From: Ectothiorhodospira magna
Lineage (GTDB): Bacteria > Pseudomonadota > Gammaproteobacteria > Ectothiorhodospirales > Ectothiorhodospiraceae
Reading direction: 5' to 3'
Length of the DNA stretch: 64,000 bases
NCBI RefSeq assembly: GCF_900110965.1
Contig: NZ_FOFO01000020.1
Location: forward strand, 1 to 64,000
Of the stretch, positions 40,843 to 49,856 are shown in pieces. Both the position numbers and the translations under genes were made by a program. The first letter of the stretch is position 1. Each line of letters begins with the position of its first letter. Below the pieces are notes generated by a model. That model searched no databases, was not told the origin of the DNA, and saw nothing but the letters and a program-made list of their open reading frames with translations.

Positions 40843-41370
40843 TTATGACACCAGGACATCATCGAAGTGGCGGATGTGTTCCGCCGGCACCCGGCGGCTT
40901 TCACGGGCCACATTGGCCTGCATGCTGGTCTGCGCCACCTCGTGCAAGGCGTCGTCGATCTTCCTGAGCTGATGGGTCTGAAACCAGTCCAGAACCTCGG
41001 CCAGGTGCCACAGCGAGGCACGCCCCGCATGCAGCGGCAGCGGAAAGGTCGCCAGGTGCGTTTGCAGCAGCTTGCGCATGTTCTGGCGAGTGAAATCCAG
41101 TAGCTCGGCGATATCCGTGACACCGACCAGGTCAGGCCCCACCTCGATCAGGCGGGCCTCGGGGATGGCGCGCTTCACATCCGCCATGGCGCTGGTAATC
41201 GCCTGCTGAGCCGACACCGCCTCGCGGGAAAAATCCAGGGCCAAGCGCCCCTTCAGCCCAACGCCGATCAAGGCATCGTCACAGCCCGCCTCGAAGAGAC
41301 GGGATTCCAGCGCCTCCGTGCCGAGGTCACCGGGAACGGCAAACTTGAGGGTGAAATCGTAGGTCGTCAT
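40843..41370 (-). CDS. BREX-associated putative HTH regulator
   Basis: A 175-residue protein of unknown family. Its centre (VGVTDIAELLDFTRQNMRKLLQTH, about residues 80-103, here given as a motif) looks like a helix-turn-helix for DNA binding. The N-terminal 70 residues form a small alpha/beta domain. It lies between pglZ and brxL, starts 55 bp after pglZ, and the gap holds two inverted repeats that overlap a likely promoter. I infer it is a local regulator of itself and brxL; the alternative is a structural BREX accessory. Confidence 0.6.
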   Translation of the reverse strand: MTTYDFTLKFAVPGDLGTEALESRLFEAGCDDALIGVGLKGRLALDFSREAVSAQQAITSAMADVKRAIPEARLIEVGPDLVGVTDIAELLDFTRQNMRKLLQTHLATFPLPLHAGRASLWHLAEVLDWFQTHQLRKIDDALHEVAQTSMQANVARESRRVPAEHIRHFDDVLVS

Positions 41371-41377
41371 CGGATCT

Positions 41378-41425
41378 CCTGCCTAGAGCTTAGGCATTCG
41401 CCGTCAGGGTTGTCAATTGACAACC
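41378..41425 (-). promoter_or_regulatory. Promoter with two palindromes before HTH-brxL
   Basis: On the minus strand TTGACA, an 18-bp spacer and TAAGCT form a sigma-70-like promoter. The -35 lies inside a perfect 18-bp palindrome GGTTGTCAATTGACAACC (41408-41425). The -10 lies inside a second inverted repeat GCCTA...TAGGC (about 41388-41402). GGAGAT precedes the HTH start. This looks like an autoregulated operator. Confidence 0.55.
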
Positions 41426-44059
41426 TCAAAAGAAATCATCGGTGAAAGCCAGGTCAATCACCACCCGATACCGCTCCAACTCTGTGCCCAGATCCTTGTC
41501 ACGCAGCACCAGGAAATAGTCCCGCTTGCGATCAAAGTCAGTACCCGAAAGCGATAGCTGAATGGACTTCATGCGTTCGTTCATCTTTTCACTGGCACTA
41601 TCGAAGGTCACGGTCTCTTCGCTTGAGACGGACTCACTCCCTTCAAAGATGGCCACCGCCAGGGTGATGGGCTTGAGACGTTCGCTCACCGCCTCGGTTT
41701 GCAACAACTCGAAACGCTGAATGTTATTGACCATCTTCAGCGACGCCTTGGGTGAGATCACGCTCACCTTGCGGAGCGTCCGTTCCTCAACCCGCTCTCC
41801 CCGCAACTGCTTGACGGTAAGCACCGGCACCACGATCTCCTGGGGCAGAACACCCCCATGCACGAAGCGGGCTCCGCCGACAAAGTGGAAGCGATGGGCG
41901 CCCTTGGGAATCCAGAACTCCGTATCACAGGAGGTGCCTGCCGTGTCACGGGTATGGCCGTGCCATACACTTGGGTTCTCGGGCAACGTGGTGCCCAGCA
42001 CATAGCGCTTCTTGCTCTTGAAGGCAGTGGCCGGCTTCTCATCCAGCGCGGTGCGGTCGGTGGCGTCCAGCTTGCTGCGCTGAAACAGGAAACCATGATC
42101 AGCCGTGATCAGTACGGTACTGGTATTCAGGTGCATGAGGATCTTTCGGGTGAGCGTATCGAGATCTTCGATGGCGTCTTCCACTGCAGAAAAGGTCTCG
42201 CTCTCCGTGCTGGCGGTGTCACCGCGAGCATCCACCACGTTGTGATACACGTAGACCAGCTGCATGCCCTTGATGGCTTCACGACCCTGCTCACGTGACC
42301 ACCCCCTGACCTCTTCGGCAGTCACCGCCATGGCAGCCCGGTCGCGGACAGCGGCTGCAAGTCGCTGGCCCCGGTTTTCTGTTCCCTGGCTGGATTTGCC
42401 ATCCACCAGCACGGTGTCACTGCCCGGCTGGTAACTCAGCTCCCGATGGGGTAGCAGTGCCGCCATCCCCAGACTGGTGTAGCTGGGCACCGCACCCAAC
42501 TGGTTTTTCAGGGTGGCCTCGCAGTAGCGCTTGGCATTGATGCGCTCGCGCAGTTCCTCGGCGGCTTCATAGCGAAAGGCATCACTGATGATCACCACCA
42601 GGCGCGCACTACGATGGGCGTCCAGATGGGGCTTCACCACATCACGAAAAAAATGCTGCTGATTGGGGACATGGGGCAACCGCCAATTGCGGAGGCGGTC
42701 CTCCGCATCCATTCGCTCGCTCCAGTTGCGAGTCAGATGCCCCAGGAACCATTCGTCGTAGCATCGCTCCACCGCCTCATCGAGTTTCTTGAGCAGCTCC
42801 ACACTGGTGCTGTCCGATGCCACCACATAGTGACGATAAGCGGTGTCAAAACGGTAAAGCTCCTTGCAGTAGGCCTGATACAGGGCTTCGATACCGGGAT
42901 AGTGGAAACCATCCCGGTGCTGCTGCCGCAGGGCGAACAGGTCGATGGCGGCACTCAAGGCCGCGTAAAGCTGCCGAAACCGAACCCGCCGTTCGTCATT
43001 CTTGTGCCGTGAGGCCCAATAGCCATCCAGGCGACTGGCGATGATACCGCGAAACATCTCCAGATCCCGGCCATCCGCCTCGGGAATGGCCTGGCATAAA
43101 TCGACGATGATCTGCTTCTCCACTGCTTCAAAGGTAGCCACATTGGCCAGCCGTTCCAGCGGTACGTCACGGATCTTGTCCTCGATGCGCAGGGCCTGGG
43201 CCACCCACCCGGAGATCACATCGAAGGCCGGGTAGAAACGTGAGCTGTCCCGCCAGCGTGAGAGCAGCGCCCGTGAGGTGGCTCGGGCGTTCACCGAAGC
43301 AATGGCCTGCCCCTGCGCCCAGTCGGGAATCTCGGAAATGCTCTCGCAATAACCGGTGATCAGCAGCCGGAGCATCAACTGACCAAAATGCAGCGGTGTC
43401 TCGCCGTCGAGTTCTGCCTGGGTCGCCGGGTAACCCACTTCCTGCCGCAAGGCCCGAACCAGACTGGGTACCAGACCATACTTGGTCATCTCCTCCAGTG
43501 AAGCGGGCGTGCCTTCCACCCCCACGTCATCAGACACGGCCTCATCGCCCAGGTGGAACAGTAAGGTGGCGATGTCACAGGCCGATGCGCCCAACAAGGC
43601 AGCGCACATGGCCAGGTCCAGCTCATCGTCGTCCATCTCTGGCGTGACCAGGCGCTTCAGGGCTTCGATGCGCTTGCGGCTGCCCAGGAACCCCTGCCGC
43701 CGGGCCAGATGTTCCCGCAGCATGTGCCGGCTGAGGCCCAGCTCATTGAAGATCATCGACAGCTGATCGGCATAGAAGCGCCCTGAGTAGAGTTTGATGT
43801 CCAACAGCCAGTCATCCTCCGGCGCCGGCTCGGCGCAGGGGAAGTACAGCAGCGTCGGCGTCTGCGGCTCTTCCAGCTCCAGACGCAGCTTCACGCCGAA
43901 GGTGGACTGACCTGCCATGTTGAGGATCTGCACGCCATCCAGGGCCAGGTCATCCAATGCATCGGCAAAATGGCCGTGCGCGTCGTACCAGAAGACCAGG
44001 CGGTGGCCATCCGAAAAAAAGGTCTGCTGCAAACCTTGCTGAAGCTGGCTGAGTTGCAT
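41426..44059 (-). CDS. pglZ: BREX-1 alkaline phosphatase-superfamily protein PglZ
   Basis: An 877-residue type A PglZ. The metal-binding core of the alkaline phosphatase superfamily is visible: LVVIISDAFRYEAAEELRERI (Asp nucleophile region), QLVYVYHNVVDARGD and VLITADHGFLFQR. The C-terminal jelly-roll-like part has GARFVHGGVLPQEIVVPVLTVKQ. PglZ is one of the six core proteins of type 1 BREX phage defence. The start (MQLSQLQQGLQQTFFSDGHRLVFWYD) is family-typical. It is 9 bp from the upstream TOPRIM-like gene. Confidence 0.93.
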   Translation of the reverse strand: MQLSQLQQGLQQTFFSDGHRLVFWYDAHGHFADALDDLALDGVQILNMAGQSTFGVKLRLELEEPQTPTLLYFPCAEPAPEDDWLLDIKLYSGRFYADQLSMIFNELGLSRHMLREHLARRQGFLGSRKRIEALKRLVTPEMDDDELDLAMCAALLGASACDIATLLFHLGDEAVSDDVGVEGTPASLEEMTKYGLVPSLVRALRQEVGYPATQAELDGETPLHFGQLMLRLLITGYCESISEIPDWAQGQAIASVNARATSRALLSRWRDSSRFYPAFDVISGWVAQALRIEDKIRDVPLERLANVATFEAVEKQIIVDLCQAIPEADGRDLEMFRGIIASRLDGYWASRHKNDERRVRFRQLYAALSAAIDLFALRQQHRDGFHYPGIEALYQAYCKELYRFDTAYRHYVVASDSTSVELLKKLDEAVERCYDEWFLGHLTRNWSERMDAEDRLRNWRLPHVPNQQHFFRDVVKPHLDAHRSARLVVIISDAFRYEAAEELRERINAKRYCEATLKNQLGAVPSYTSLGMAALLPHRELSYQPGSDTVLVDGKSSQGTENRGQRLAAAVRDRAAMAVTAEEVRGWSREQGREAIKGMQLVYVYHNVVDARGDTASTESETFSAVEDAIEDLDTLTRKILMHLNTSTVLITADHGFLFQRSKLDATDRTALDEKPATAFKSKKRYVLGTTLPENPSVWHGHTRDTAGTSCDTEFWIPKGAHRFHFVGGARFVHGGVLPQEIVVPVLTVKQLRGERVEERTLRKVSVISPKASLKMVNNIQRFELLQTEAVSERLKPITLAVAIFEGSESVSSEETVTFDSASEKMNERMKSIQLSLSGTDFDRKRDYFLVLRDKDLGTELERYRVVIDLAFTDDFF

Positions 44060-44068
44060 CAGGCCTCC

Positions 44069-44641
44069 TTACATTGTCCGTCGCTGGAAATGGTCCACCA
44101 ACTCCCGGGCACTGGGACACTCGGGATGCTGGGCGGATCGCGTGACATCAAAACCATGATATCGGGTAAACCGCTTGGCAAAGGCGGCCTTGCTGCCTGG
44201 TCCTTGTTTGCCATGAGCCTTGGCAACATCCTTCAGATACTGCCAAGGCAAATCCGGTGTCCTTTCCGGCTGCGCCTCGAAAAAATCCGCGATGCCCAGC
44301 CAGCGGCACATGGCCTGGGTGTCGGCCAAAAACCATGCCTCCAGCGCCTTGACGGCGACGAAGATGACATCCACGCCCGGTGTTTCGATGCGTGCCTTGA
44401 CAGTGGTGACGGACGCTTCACGCTCCAGATCGGTGATGACAACCACCTGTTGAGCACCGGCCTGTTCAAGTGCTGCCAGGAACACACGGATATTTTGTGG
44501 CAGCAGATTGCCGCCGCCCTTGGCGTTGATGACGGGGTTGACTCGCCAAAAACCATGCTCGGTAAGCCAATCGCCGAAGCGCTCAGACTCCACCACAATT
44601 TTCTCGCTATCCCCTTCCACGATAAACCCGACACTCACCAC
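44069..44641 (-). CDS. DUF4276-like, TOPRIM-type protein
   Basis: A 190-residue protein. The start VGFIVEGDSEKIVVESERFG has the TOPRIM-type glutamate loop (VEGDSE), followed by VVVITDLEREA (acidic DxE) and AVKALEAWFLADTQAM, as in DUF4276 proteins. These are often encoded beside AAA ATPases of the OLD/RloA kind. Here the start overlaps the ATPase gene by 7 bp, so they form a pair. A nuclease or RNA-cleaving effector role is possible but inferred. Confidence 0.7.
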   Translation of the reverse strand: MVSVGFIVEGDSEKIVVESERFGDWLTEHGFWRVNPVINAKGGGNLLPQNIRVFLAALEQAGAQQVVVITDLEREASVTTVKARIETPGVDVIFVAVKALEAWFLADTQAMCRWLGIADFFEAQPERTPDLPWQYLKDVAKAHGKQGPGSKAAFAKRFTRYHGFDVTRSAQHPECPSARELVDHFQRRTM

Positions 44642-45753
44642 GGCAGACCTCCATCCAGCAGGTTGGTCAGCCAGGCTTTGTCCAGAGGAATGCTATCCAG
44701 TAGATCAGCGGCCTCTCGCACCGGCCGAAGCTGCGTTTTCCCCTGCTCCTTGGCCACCAGCCAAAGCTCTTGCGGCTGTGTGTTACGCACTACGGATTCA
44801 CTATGCGTGGTCAAGAAGATCGGGTGTTCTGCCTCGGCATTTTCGCGCATCAGCTGTATAAGCTCCCCGATGGCCTGGGGGTGCAGACCGCGCTCCGGCT
44901 CCTCTATCAGGGTCATGCCCAGCTCACGCGATCGGCTCAGCACCGCCGTCAGGATACATAGCGCATACATGGTGCCATCCGATACCAGCCGCGCCGGGAA
45001 TAGCGTCTTGGTTCCCTCCTCCTTGAAGGTGATAACCGTGGAGCCATCGCGACGCTGATGCTCGGTGGCGACCCGCTCCATGCCCGGCACGATCAGCCCG
45101 ATCCACTCCAGCACCTGCTGGCGGAAGTGCTCATCCTTCTCAAGCACGGAGAGCATGGTAGCGACATTACGGCCATGGCTGTGCAGCTCTGTGGCATCCG
45201 TATCGGATGTGTCCGGCTCCTTGGCAGCGGCAGGGTCGATGCGAAACACGCGAATATTGGTGAGATAATCATAAACCGGCAACTGACTCAGCAGCATGAG
45301 TGCGGTCATGTCCGGGGCGTAGTTATCCAGCGCCCTCAGTTCCCCTGAACTATCGAGCCTGACGTGTGCCGACCCACCGCTGGAGCGCTCGATCATCACC
45401 TCGCCATCCACCTTCAGATGTTCTACCAGCTGCGGCGTATGGTCGATGTTGTTGAGCGTCAGGCGATAGTCATAGTCACGCGCCTGCAGTCGCATCTTCA
45501 GCGCAAACTCAATGGTGGTTCGATTCACTGTGTAATGCTTGAAACAGTGAATCTGCGAAAATCCGCCAAATTCACGAATCGCCTGCTTTGCGCCACGCTT
45601 GACCACGGCACCCAGAAAGACCAGCGCATCAATCAGGTTGCTCTTTCCTGCGCCATTGGGCCCGGCCATCACTATCAGCGGGCTGACATCCTCCATGATC
45701 AGCGACGACAGGCTCTTGAAGCCTTTGATACTCAACTGCCGGATTTGCATCAA
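44635..45753 (-). CDS. AAA (ABC-like/OLD-type) ATPase in BREX operon
   Basis: A 372-residue ATPase. It begins IRQLSIKGFKSLSSLIMEDV, with Walker A AGPNGAGKSNLIDALVFLG (residues 32-50), a signature-like LVSDGTMYALCILTAVL, Walker B LTLIEEPERGLHPQAI-type text (MTLIEEPERGLHPQ) and a switch histidine in IFLTTHSESVVRN. This is the AAA_21/AAA_15 group that works with small effector proteins in defence. It sits between pglX and pglZ with the TOPRIM-like gene, 10 bp after pglX, in one operon. Confidence 0.85.
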   Translation of the reverse strand: MMQIRQLSIKGFKSLSSLIMEDVSPLIVMAGPNGAGKSNLIDALVFLGAVVKRGAKQAIREFGGFSQIHCFKHYTVNRTTIEFALKMRLQARDYDYRLTLNNIDHTPQLVEHLKVDGEVMIERSSGGSAHVRLDSSGELRALDNYAPDMTALMLLSQLPVYDYLTNIRVFRIDPAAAKEPDTSDTDATELHSHGRNVATMLSVLEKDEHFRQQVLEWIGLIVPGMERVATEHQRRDGSTVITFKEEGTKTLFPARLVSDGTMYALCILTAVLSRSRELGMTLIEEPERGLHPQAIGELIQLMRENAEAEHPIFLTTHSESVVRNTQPQELWLVAKEQGKTQLRPVREAADLLDSIPLDKAWLTNLLDGGLPW

Positions 45754-45763
45754 CAGGCTCCTC

Positions 45764-48700
45764 TCAGGATGTACCAGTGACCTGCTTCACTTCCGCCAGC
45801 AGCTCGCCAAACTTCCCATAATTCACCTTCACCCCATCATCCAGATCCAGTGAGATCCGCTGGTCGGCATAGTGGCGCAGCTTTTCATCGAAGGTGTTGA
45901 GTTCGGCCTGCTGCTTGTAGAGCCTGCCCAGTTCCTTCTCGATGCGCTTGGCCTCTGCGGCTGAGGCACTGGCTTCCTTGTCCTGTTCCAGTTTTTCAAT
46001 GTAGCTGGTGAGTTTTTCGGTGAGGGGGATTACATAGTCGGTGCGCATCTCGGCCAAGGTACCTTCGTGGTAACGGTGCAGGTAGACCAGGCACTCGAAG
46101 GCTTTCTGCTTGCCGGAGCTGAACAGCCAGTAGATGGGGCGCTTTTTGTAGGTGCGTAGATGGTCCTTGAAGAACTGGGTGCTCAGGTAGCGGCGGATAG
46201 TGTCCAGCGCGGCTTCGCCTTTTTTGGGTTTGATGGCGTGCAGGCAGAGGCTTTCAGCCACGAAGTCGAGATTCTCTTGCAGGTGTTCGTCACCCCAGAC
46301 GGTGCGAACGAAGTCGCGGAAGCGGTTGGTGGCGTCGTCGGGGAACCACTCCTGATCCGTGAGTGGGATGATGGCGTTTTCATCCGGGGCGAAGCTGGGC
46401 TCAGGGATCTGGGCGAGGTAGTCGCGAATGGTCTCGCTCTGGCTGGCGAGGATCAAGCTGGGCTTGTCCAGCGAGTATCGCCCCATCATGCAGCCGATGG
46501 CGTAGCTGACCAGCTCCTTGAGGGTGTCGCACTGAAGCAGGGTTTCCAGCTCTTCTTCAGAACGGTTGCCACCGTAGCGGTAATGGGGGTTACAATTCAG
46601 GCTGATATCTTGCAGCGGGACACCGGAATCAAGTTCGTCTTGAAGGCCGTATGCGTAAATAAATATTTTATTATTCTCTACCTCAAGGCGCTGTGTTTCT
46701 GATATTAAGTCTTGCCATTCACTTCGCGCACACTTAAAGACCAAGCTTAACTTTTTAGTGGAAAATTTCTCTTCTAATATAGGAGGCTCCGAGAAATTCC
46801 AAGACGTTTCAAACGCATCCCAATCCAGCTTGGAGTTGTTTACTAGTTTTTCTATATGCCTCACGCTGGCCTCTACCTCTATTAATGGCAGACGCCCCAT
46901 GCTTGTTATTCTAAAATCCATAGTCGGACTAAGAGCCTCGAGTAGCTTAAAGACAACGCAGCTGTTTAGAAAGCCCATAATTACATCAAGCCCACCCTCG
47001 TTTGAAAAAACTGAGGGAGCTGTAGAGTCGTAGGTCATTCCAACTTCATAGTAGCGAACCGCAAAGCTTCCAGATGTAATTCTGCTCCAGCTAAGGCCTG
47101 GTTTAAAAAAAAACGACTTCCCCCTTACGGGAGCCCCATTGTAATCAATGGGGAGGCCGTGAAAGTCATGAATAGCCTTGCCATTAAACTGCCAGTTCAA
47201 AACATAATCAAGATTTCCGTACCATCGCCTAAACTCCCCACCCTTACGATGTGCGTACCATCTTTTCTCGACTCTTTCGAGGTCAATACCCGAAGGTTTG
47301 GCAAATTTTTCATAATCAATCTCGTACCATCTCCTGAGAAATCTATCATTTTCACCAGTATTGATTCCTTCTCTTAGTGAACATTTGCTTTTAAGAGAGG
47401 GACGGCTGTAAAAAAGATCAAGCATTTTCTCTGAAAGCCAATAAGCCACCGGACTCCCCGGAATCTTCTTGAAATCATCCGGCTTCGCCTCATAGAGCCA
47501 CCCGCATTGACGGTCCTGAATGGCCTTCAAAATAGCATCTTTCTTCTCTGATTCCGATTTACCATCAACCAGCCTAATATAGGCACCTTGAAAATCCGGT
47601 TTCGCAATTTTTTCCATCACAAAAGCAGTAGCTGAGACAACTTCGCCGCTAATGCTGTCAAAAGCCCGAGACCCAAGGTGGGCCATTGTGATGATTGTGG
47701 CATTACTCAGCAGCCATTCCCGCAGCTTTTCGTAGCTGGAGAGAAACATCCATGACTGCATATTGATCTGAGAGTTGTAGCCAAGCGGCGTCAGCAGACT
47801 AAAGGCATGCTCCATAAAGATGGCAAAAAGGTCAGATTTGCTGTTTGGGTACGCCTTTTTGGCATAATCCTTCAGCGCCTTGTTCATCCCCTTGCTGCCC
47901 ATGTACGGCGGGTTAGCAATCACCGCCTCATACCGCTGCGCCAACACCCACGCCTGCCGCACAATCGGCATCAACTGCCTGGCAGCGGTCTTCTGCATGG
48001 TATCGCCCTTGTGGGCAAGCTCACCTAACTCCCCCAGCAAGGCCTTGAGTGGAGCTTCCAGATCGTTCGACACCTCAATCAGCGACCCAAACGTCTTGGC
48101 CTCCTGAAAACGCTCGATCAGATCCACAATGACCTTGAAGGTGCTGTCATTACTGGACAGTTCAGTCTGCTCGCTCTCGAACAGGCTCTGGGACTGCCCC
48201 CGGTGCCAGTCGCCAGTCAGATTGAGATCCCTCCAGAGACTCCCGGCATCCAGGTGCCGGGTGCTCTGCAGGGCCATCACATTCATGCGGATGCCACGAC
48301 TGAAGATCCGGCGGTCGTCTTCCCTGGCCTTCATCAGCAGTGCGAAACCGGCAAGCTGGGCGGCGCGGTCGTCGATATCCAGGCCAAACAGGTTGTGCTC
48401 CAGAATCAGCCTGGGAATGTCGCGGGAGCGGTAGCCTCGCTCTTCGTAGATGGCCTTCAGTACATTATAGGCTTCCACCAGGATGTGGCCGGAGCCACAC
48501 GCCGGGTCCAGCACCTTGATGCGCTCGGGGTCGATGCTCGCCGGTGTGATGGCATCCAGTTGGGCCTGCACCTCGGGCGTTTGCTCAGCCGGCTCGATGT
48601 AGTAAGGCATCCGGCCCTTGAGGGGGGAGTCCGGGTAGGTCTGCAGCCATTGGCGGCCGACAGAGTTCTGTACCAGGTACTGAACGATCCAGTTGGGGGT

Positions 48701-49432
48701 GAACAGCTGGGTGGCGGCGGGGATGTCCTCGCTCTTGACCACCTTGCCGATCACCTGGTCCTTCTTCTCGGCGATGTAAAACTGGTAGAGCCAGCCGATC
48801 ACCTCCACCTCCTGCCAGTCCTCCTCGGGGATCGCCTCCACCAGTTCACGGATCAGGGAGTCGGTCTTGGTCAGGTTGTCCGGCAGCAGCAACTCGCTGG
48901 CATCGTCCAGTGGCTCGAACAGGAACGGCATGGCCTCGTGCAGGGCGTGGCACTGGGCCAGCAGCAGCTCGCGGTAGAGCGCCTCGTCCTGGGTGCCGTC
49001 GAGCTTGAGCTCGCGCACCCGGGCGGTATCGAGTCCGGGCAGGTCGATTTCCAGGCAGTCGTCGAGGATCTGGAAACTGCCCTCGTGAGCCGGATGGGAG
49101 AGCACCCGCCGACCATGATCCAGATACCCCTTGAGTTCCATGAAGCGAATCGCACACAGGCGGTTGAACCAGCTGTAGGCGGCCTGCTCCATGGCCTGCT
49201 CGAAGCCCAATTGGGTCACCCACCTGGCCAGGGCCTCGCGGGGGCCGTGCAGCGCCTTGGGAAAGCTGTGGGTCTGGCCGTCCAGGGTGCTGATCAGCAT
49301 CACATCGCCACGCACCTCGGCAGGCGCCACGTTGCCCTTGGTGATCCCGTAGCGGGCGGCCTGGCGGGTCATGGTTTCAATGAAGCGGGTACGCGCCTTG
49401 GGGGCGTACTTCTTGATGTTGGCAGTGTTCAT
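45764..49432 (-). CDS. pglX: BREX-1 adenine-specific DNA methyltransferase PglX
   Basis: A 1222-residue N6-adenine methyltransferase that marks host DNA at the BREX motif. SAM motif I is VLDPACGSGHILVEAYNVL (about residue 340) and catalytic motif IV is VIANPPYMGSKGMNKAL. The N-terminal MNTANIKKYAPKARTRFIETM is the usual PglX start, so ATG 49432 (AAGGAA upstream) is chosen over the longer frame to 49471. The segment encoded by about 46.62-47.83 kb, where the target recognition domain is expected, is much richer in A/T than the rest, suggesting exchange of specificity. The C-terminus is a Glu/Lys coiled coil. Confidence 0.94.
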   Translation of the reverse strand: MNTANIKKYAPKARTRFIETMTRQAARYGITKGNVAPAEVRGDVMLISTLDGQTHSFPKALHGPREALARWVTQLGFEQAMEQAAYSWFNRLCAIRFMELKGYLDHGRRVLSHPAHEGSFQILDDCLEIDLPGLDTARVRELKLDGTQDEALYRELLLAQCHALHEAMPFLFEPLDDASELLLPDNLTKTDSLIRELVEAIPEEDWQEVEVIGWLYQFYIAEKKDQVIGKVVKSEDIPAATQLFTPNWIVQYLVQNSVGRQWLQTYPDSPLKGRMPYYIEPAEQTPEVQAQLDAITPASIDPERIKVLDPACGSGHILVEAYNVLKAIYEERGYRSRDIPRLILEHNLFGLDIDDRAAQLAGFALLMKAREDDRRIFSRGIRMNVMALQSTRHLDAGSLWRDLNLTGDWHRGQSQSLFESEQTELSSNDSTFKVIVDLIERFQEAKTFGSLIEVSNDLEAPLKALLGELGELAHKGDTMQKTAARQLMPIVRQAWVLAQRYEAVIANPPYMGSKGMNKALKDYAKKAYPNSKSDLFAIFMEHAFSLLTPLGYNSQINMQSWMFLSSYEKLREWLLSNATIITMAHLGSRAFDSISGEVVSATAFVMEKIAKPDFQGAYIRLVDGKSESEKKDAILKAIQDRQCGWLYEAKPDDFKKIPGSPVAYWLSEKMLDLFYSRPSLKSKCSLREGINTGENDRFLRRWYEIDYEKFAKPSGIDLERVEKRWYAHRKGGEFRRWYGNLDYVLNWQFNGKAIHDFHGLPIDYNGAPVRGKSFFFKPGLSWSRITSGSFAVRYYEVGMTYDSTAPSVFSNEGGLDVIMGFLNSCVVFKLLEALSPTMDFRITSMGRLPLIEVEASVRHIEKLVNNSKLDWDAFETSWNFSEPPILEEKFSTKKLSLVFKCARSEWQDLISETQRLEVENNKIFIYAYGLQDELDSGVPLQDISLNCNPHYRYGGNRSEEELETLLQCDTLKELVSYAIGCMMGRYSLDKPSLILASQSETIRDYLAQIPEPSFAPDENAIIPLTDQEWFPDDATNRFRDFVRTVWGDEHLQENLDFVAESLCLHAIKPKKGEAALDTIRRYLSTQFFKDHLRTYKKRPIYWLFSSGKQKAFECLVYLHRYHEGTLAEMRTDYVIPLTEKLTSYIEKLEQDKEASASAAEAKRIEKELGRLYKQQAELNTFDEKLRHYADQRISLDLDDGVKVNYGKFGELLAEVKQVTGTS

Positions 49433-49673
49433 GCTGAATTCCTTCACGTACAGCTGGCCTTTGGCAGGCAAGATGATCCCGGTTGCCCTGTGTCCCAGGA
49501 TATGGGACAGGCTTCGACGCGCAACAGTGATGACGGCAAGCGGTGGATCACGATCATGGTACGGCTCTCGCTGAGCGCTGCCGTAGTCGTGCTTGCTCGT
49601 CCCGGCCCGCCCGGACTATACTGGTGGCAAATGGACTGGGAGTGCCCGGTCGGCGTCTGAGCTTCGGTGAGTG
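49433..49673. other. Non-coding interval before pglX
   Basis: No convincing gene is seen on either strand. A TATAGT hexamer on the minus strand (about 49615) could be the -10 of a pglX promoter, but no good -35 accompanies it. Confidence 0.35.
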
Positions 49674-49827
49674 TCATCGAGGCTCTTCGCTTTTCTGGGG
49701 GAAGCGTTTTAATCCCCACTGCTCATAGCCCACCCCGGCATTCTGCCTGCCGCCCTGGCACATGCTCATTGCAGCCATGATCGCCGCTTTCGTCCACGTA
49801 GACGATGTAGTCGCTAAAATTGTCCAT
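49674..49827 (-). pseudogene. DUF3800 gene remnant (two ends fused)
   Basis: On the minus strand MDNFSDYIVYVDESGDHG is the standard N-terminus of DUF3800 (RNase H-like) proteins. After a few junction codons, a different frame gives GYEQWGLKRFPQKSEEP and a stop, which resembles the usual C-terminus. About 200 residues between them are lost. The same position, between brxC and pglX, may once have held an accessory gene. Confidence 0.6.
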
Positions 49828-49856
49828 ATCAGACTTCCTACTGTCTCCCCCCCGCA

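Noticed and set aside
49444-49719. A 91-codon minus-strand frame before pglX
   Set aside because: It crosses the junction of the DUF3800 remnant, has no family text and low-complexity Ser/Thr composition.
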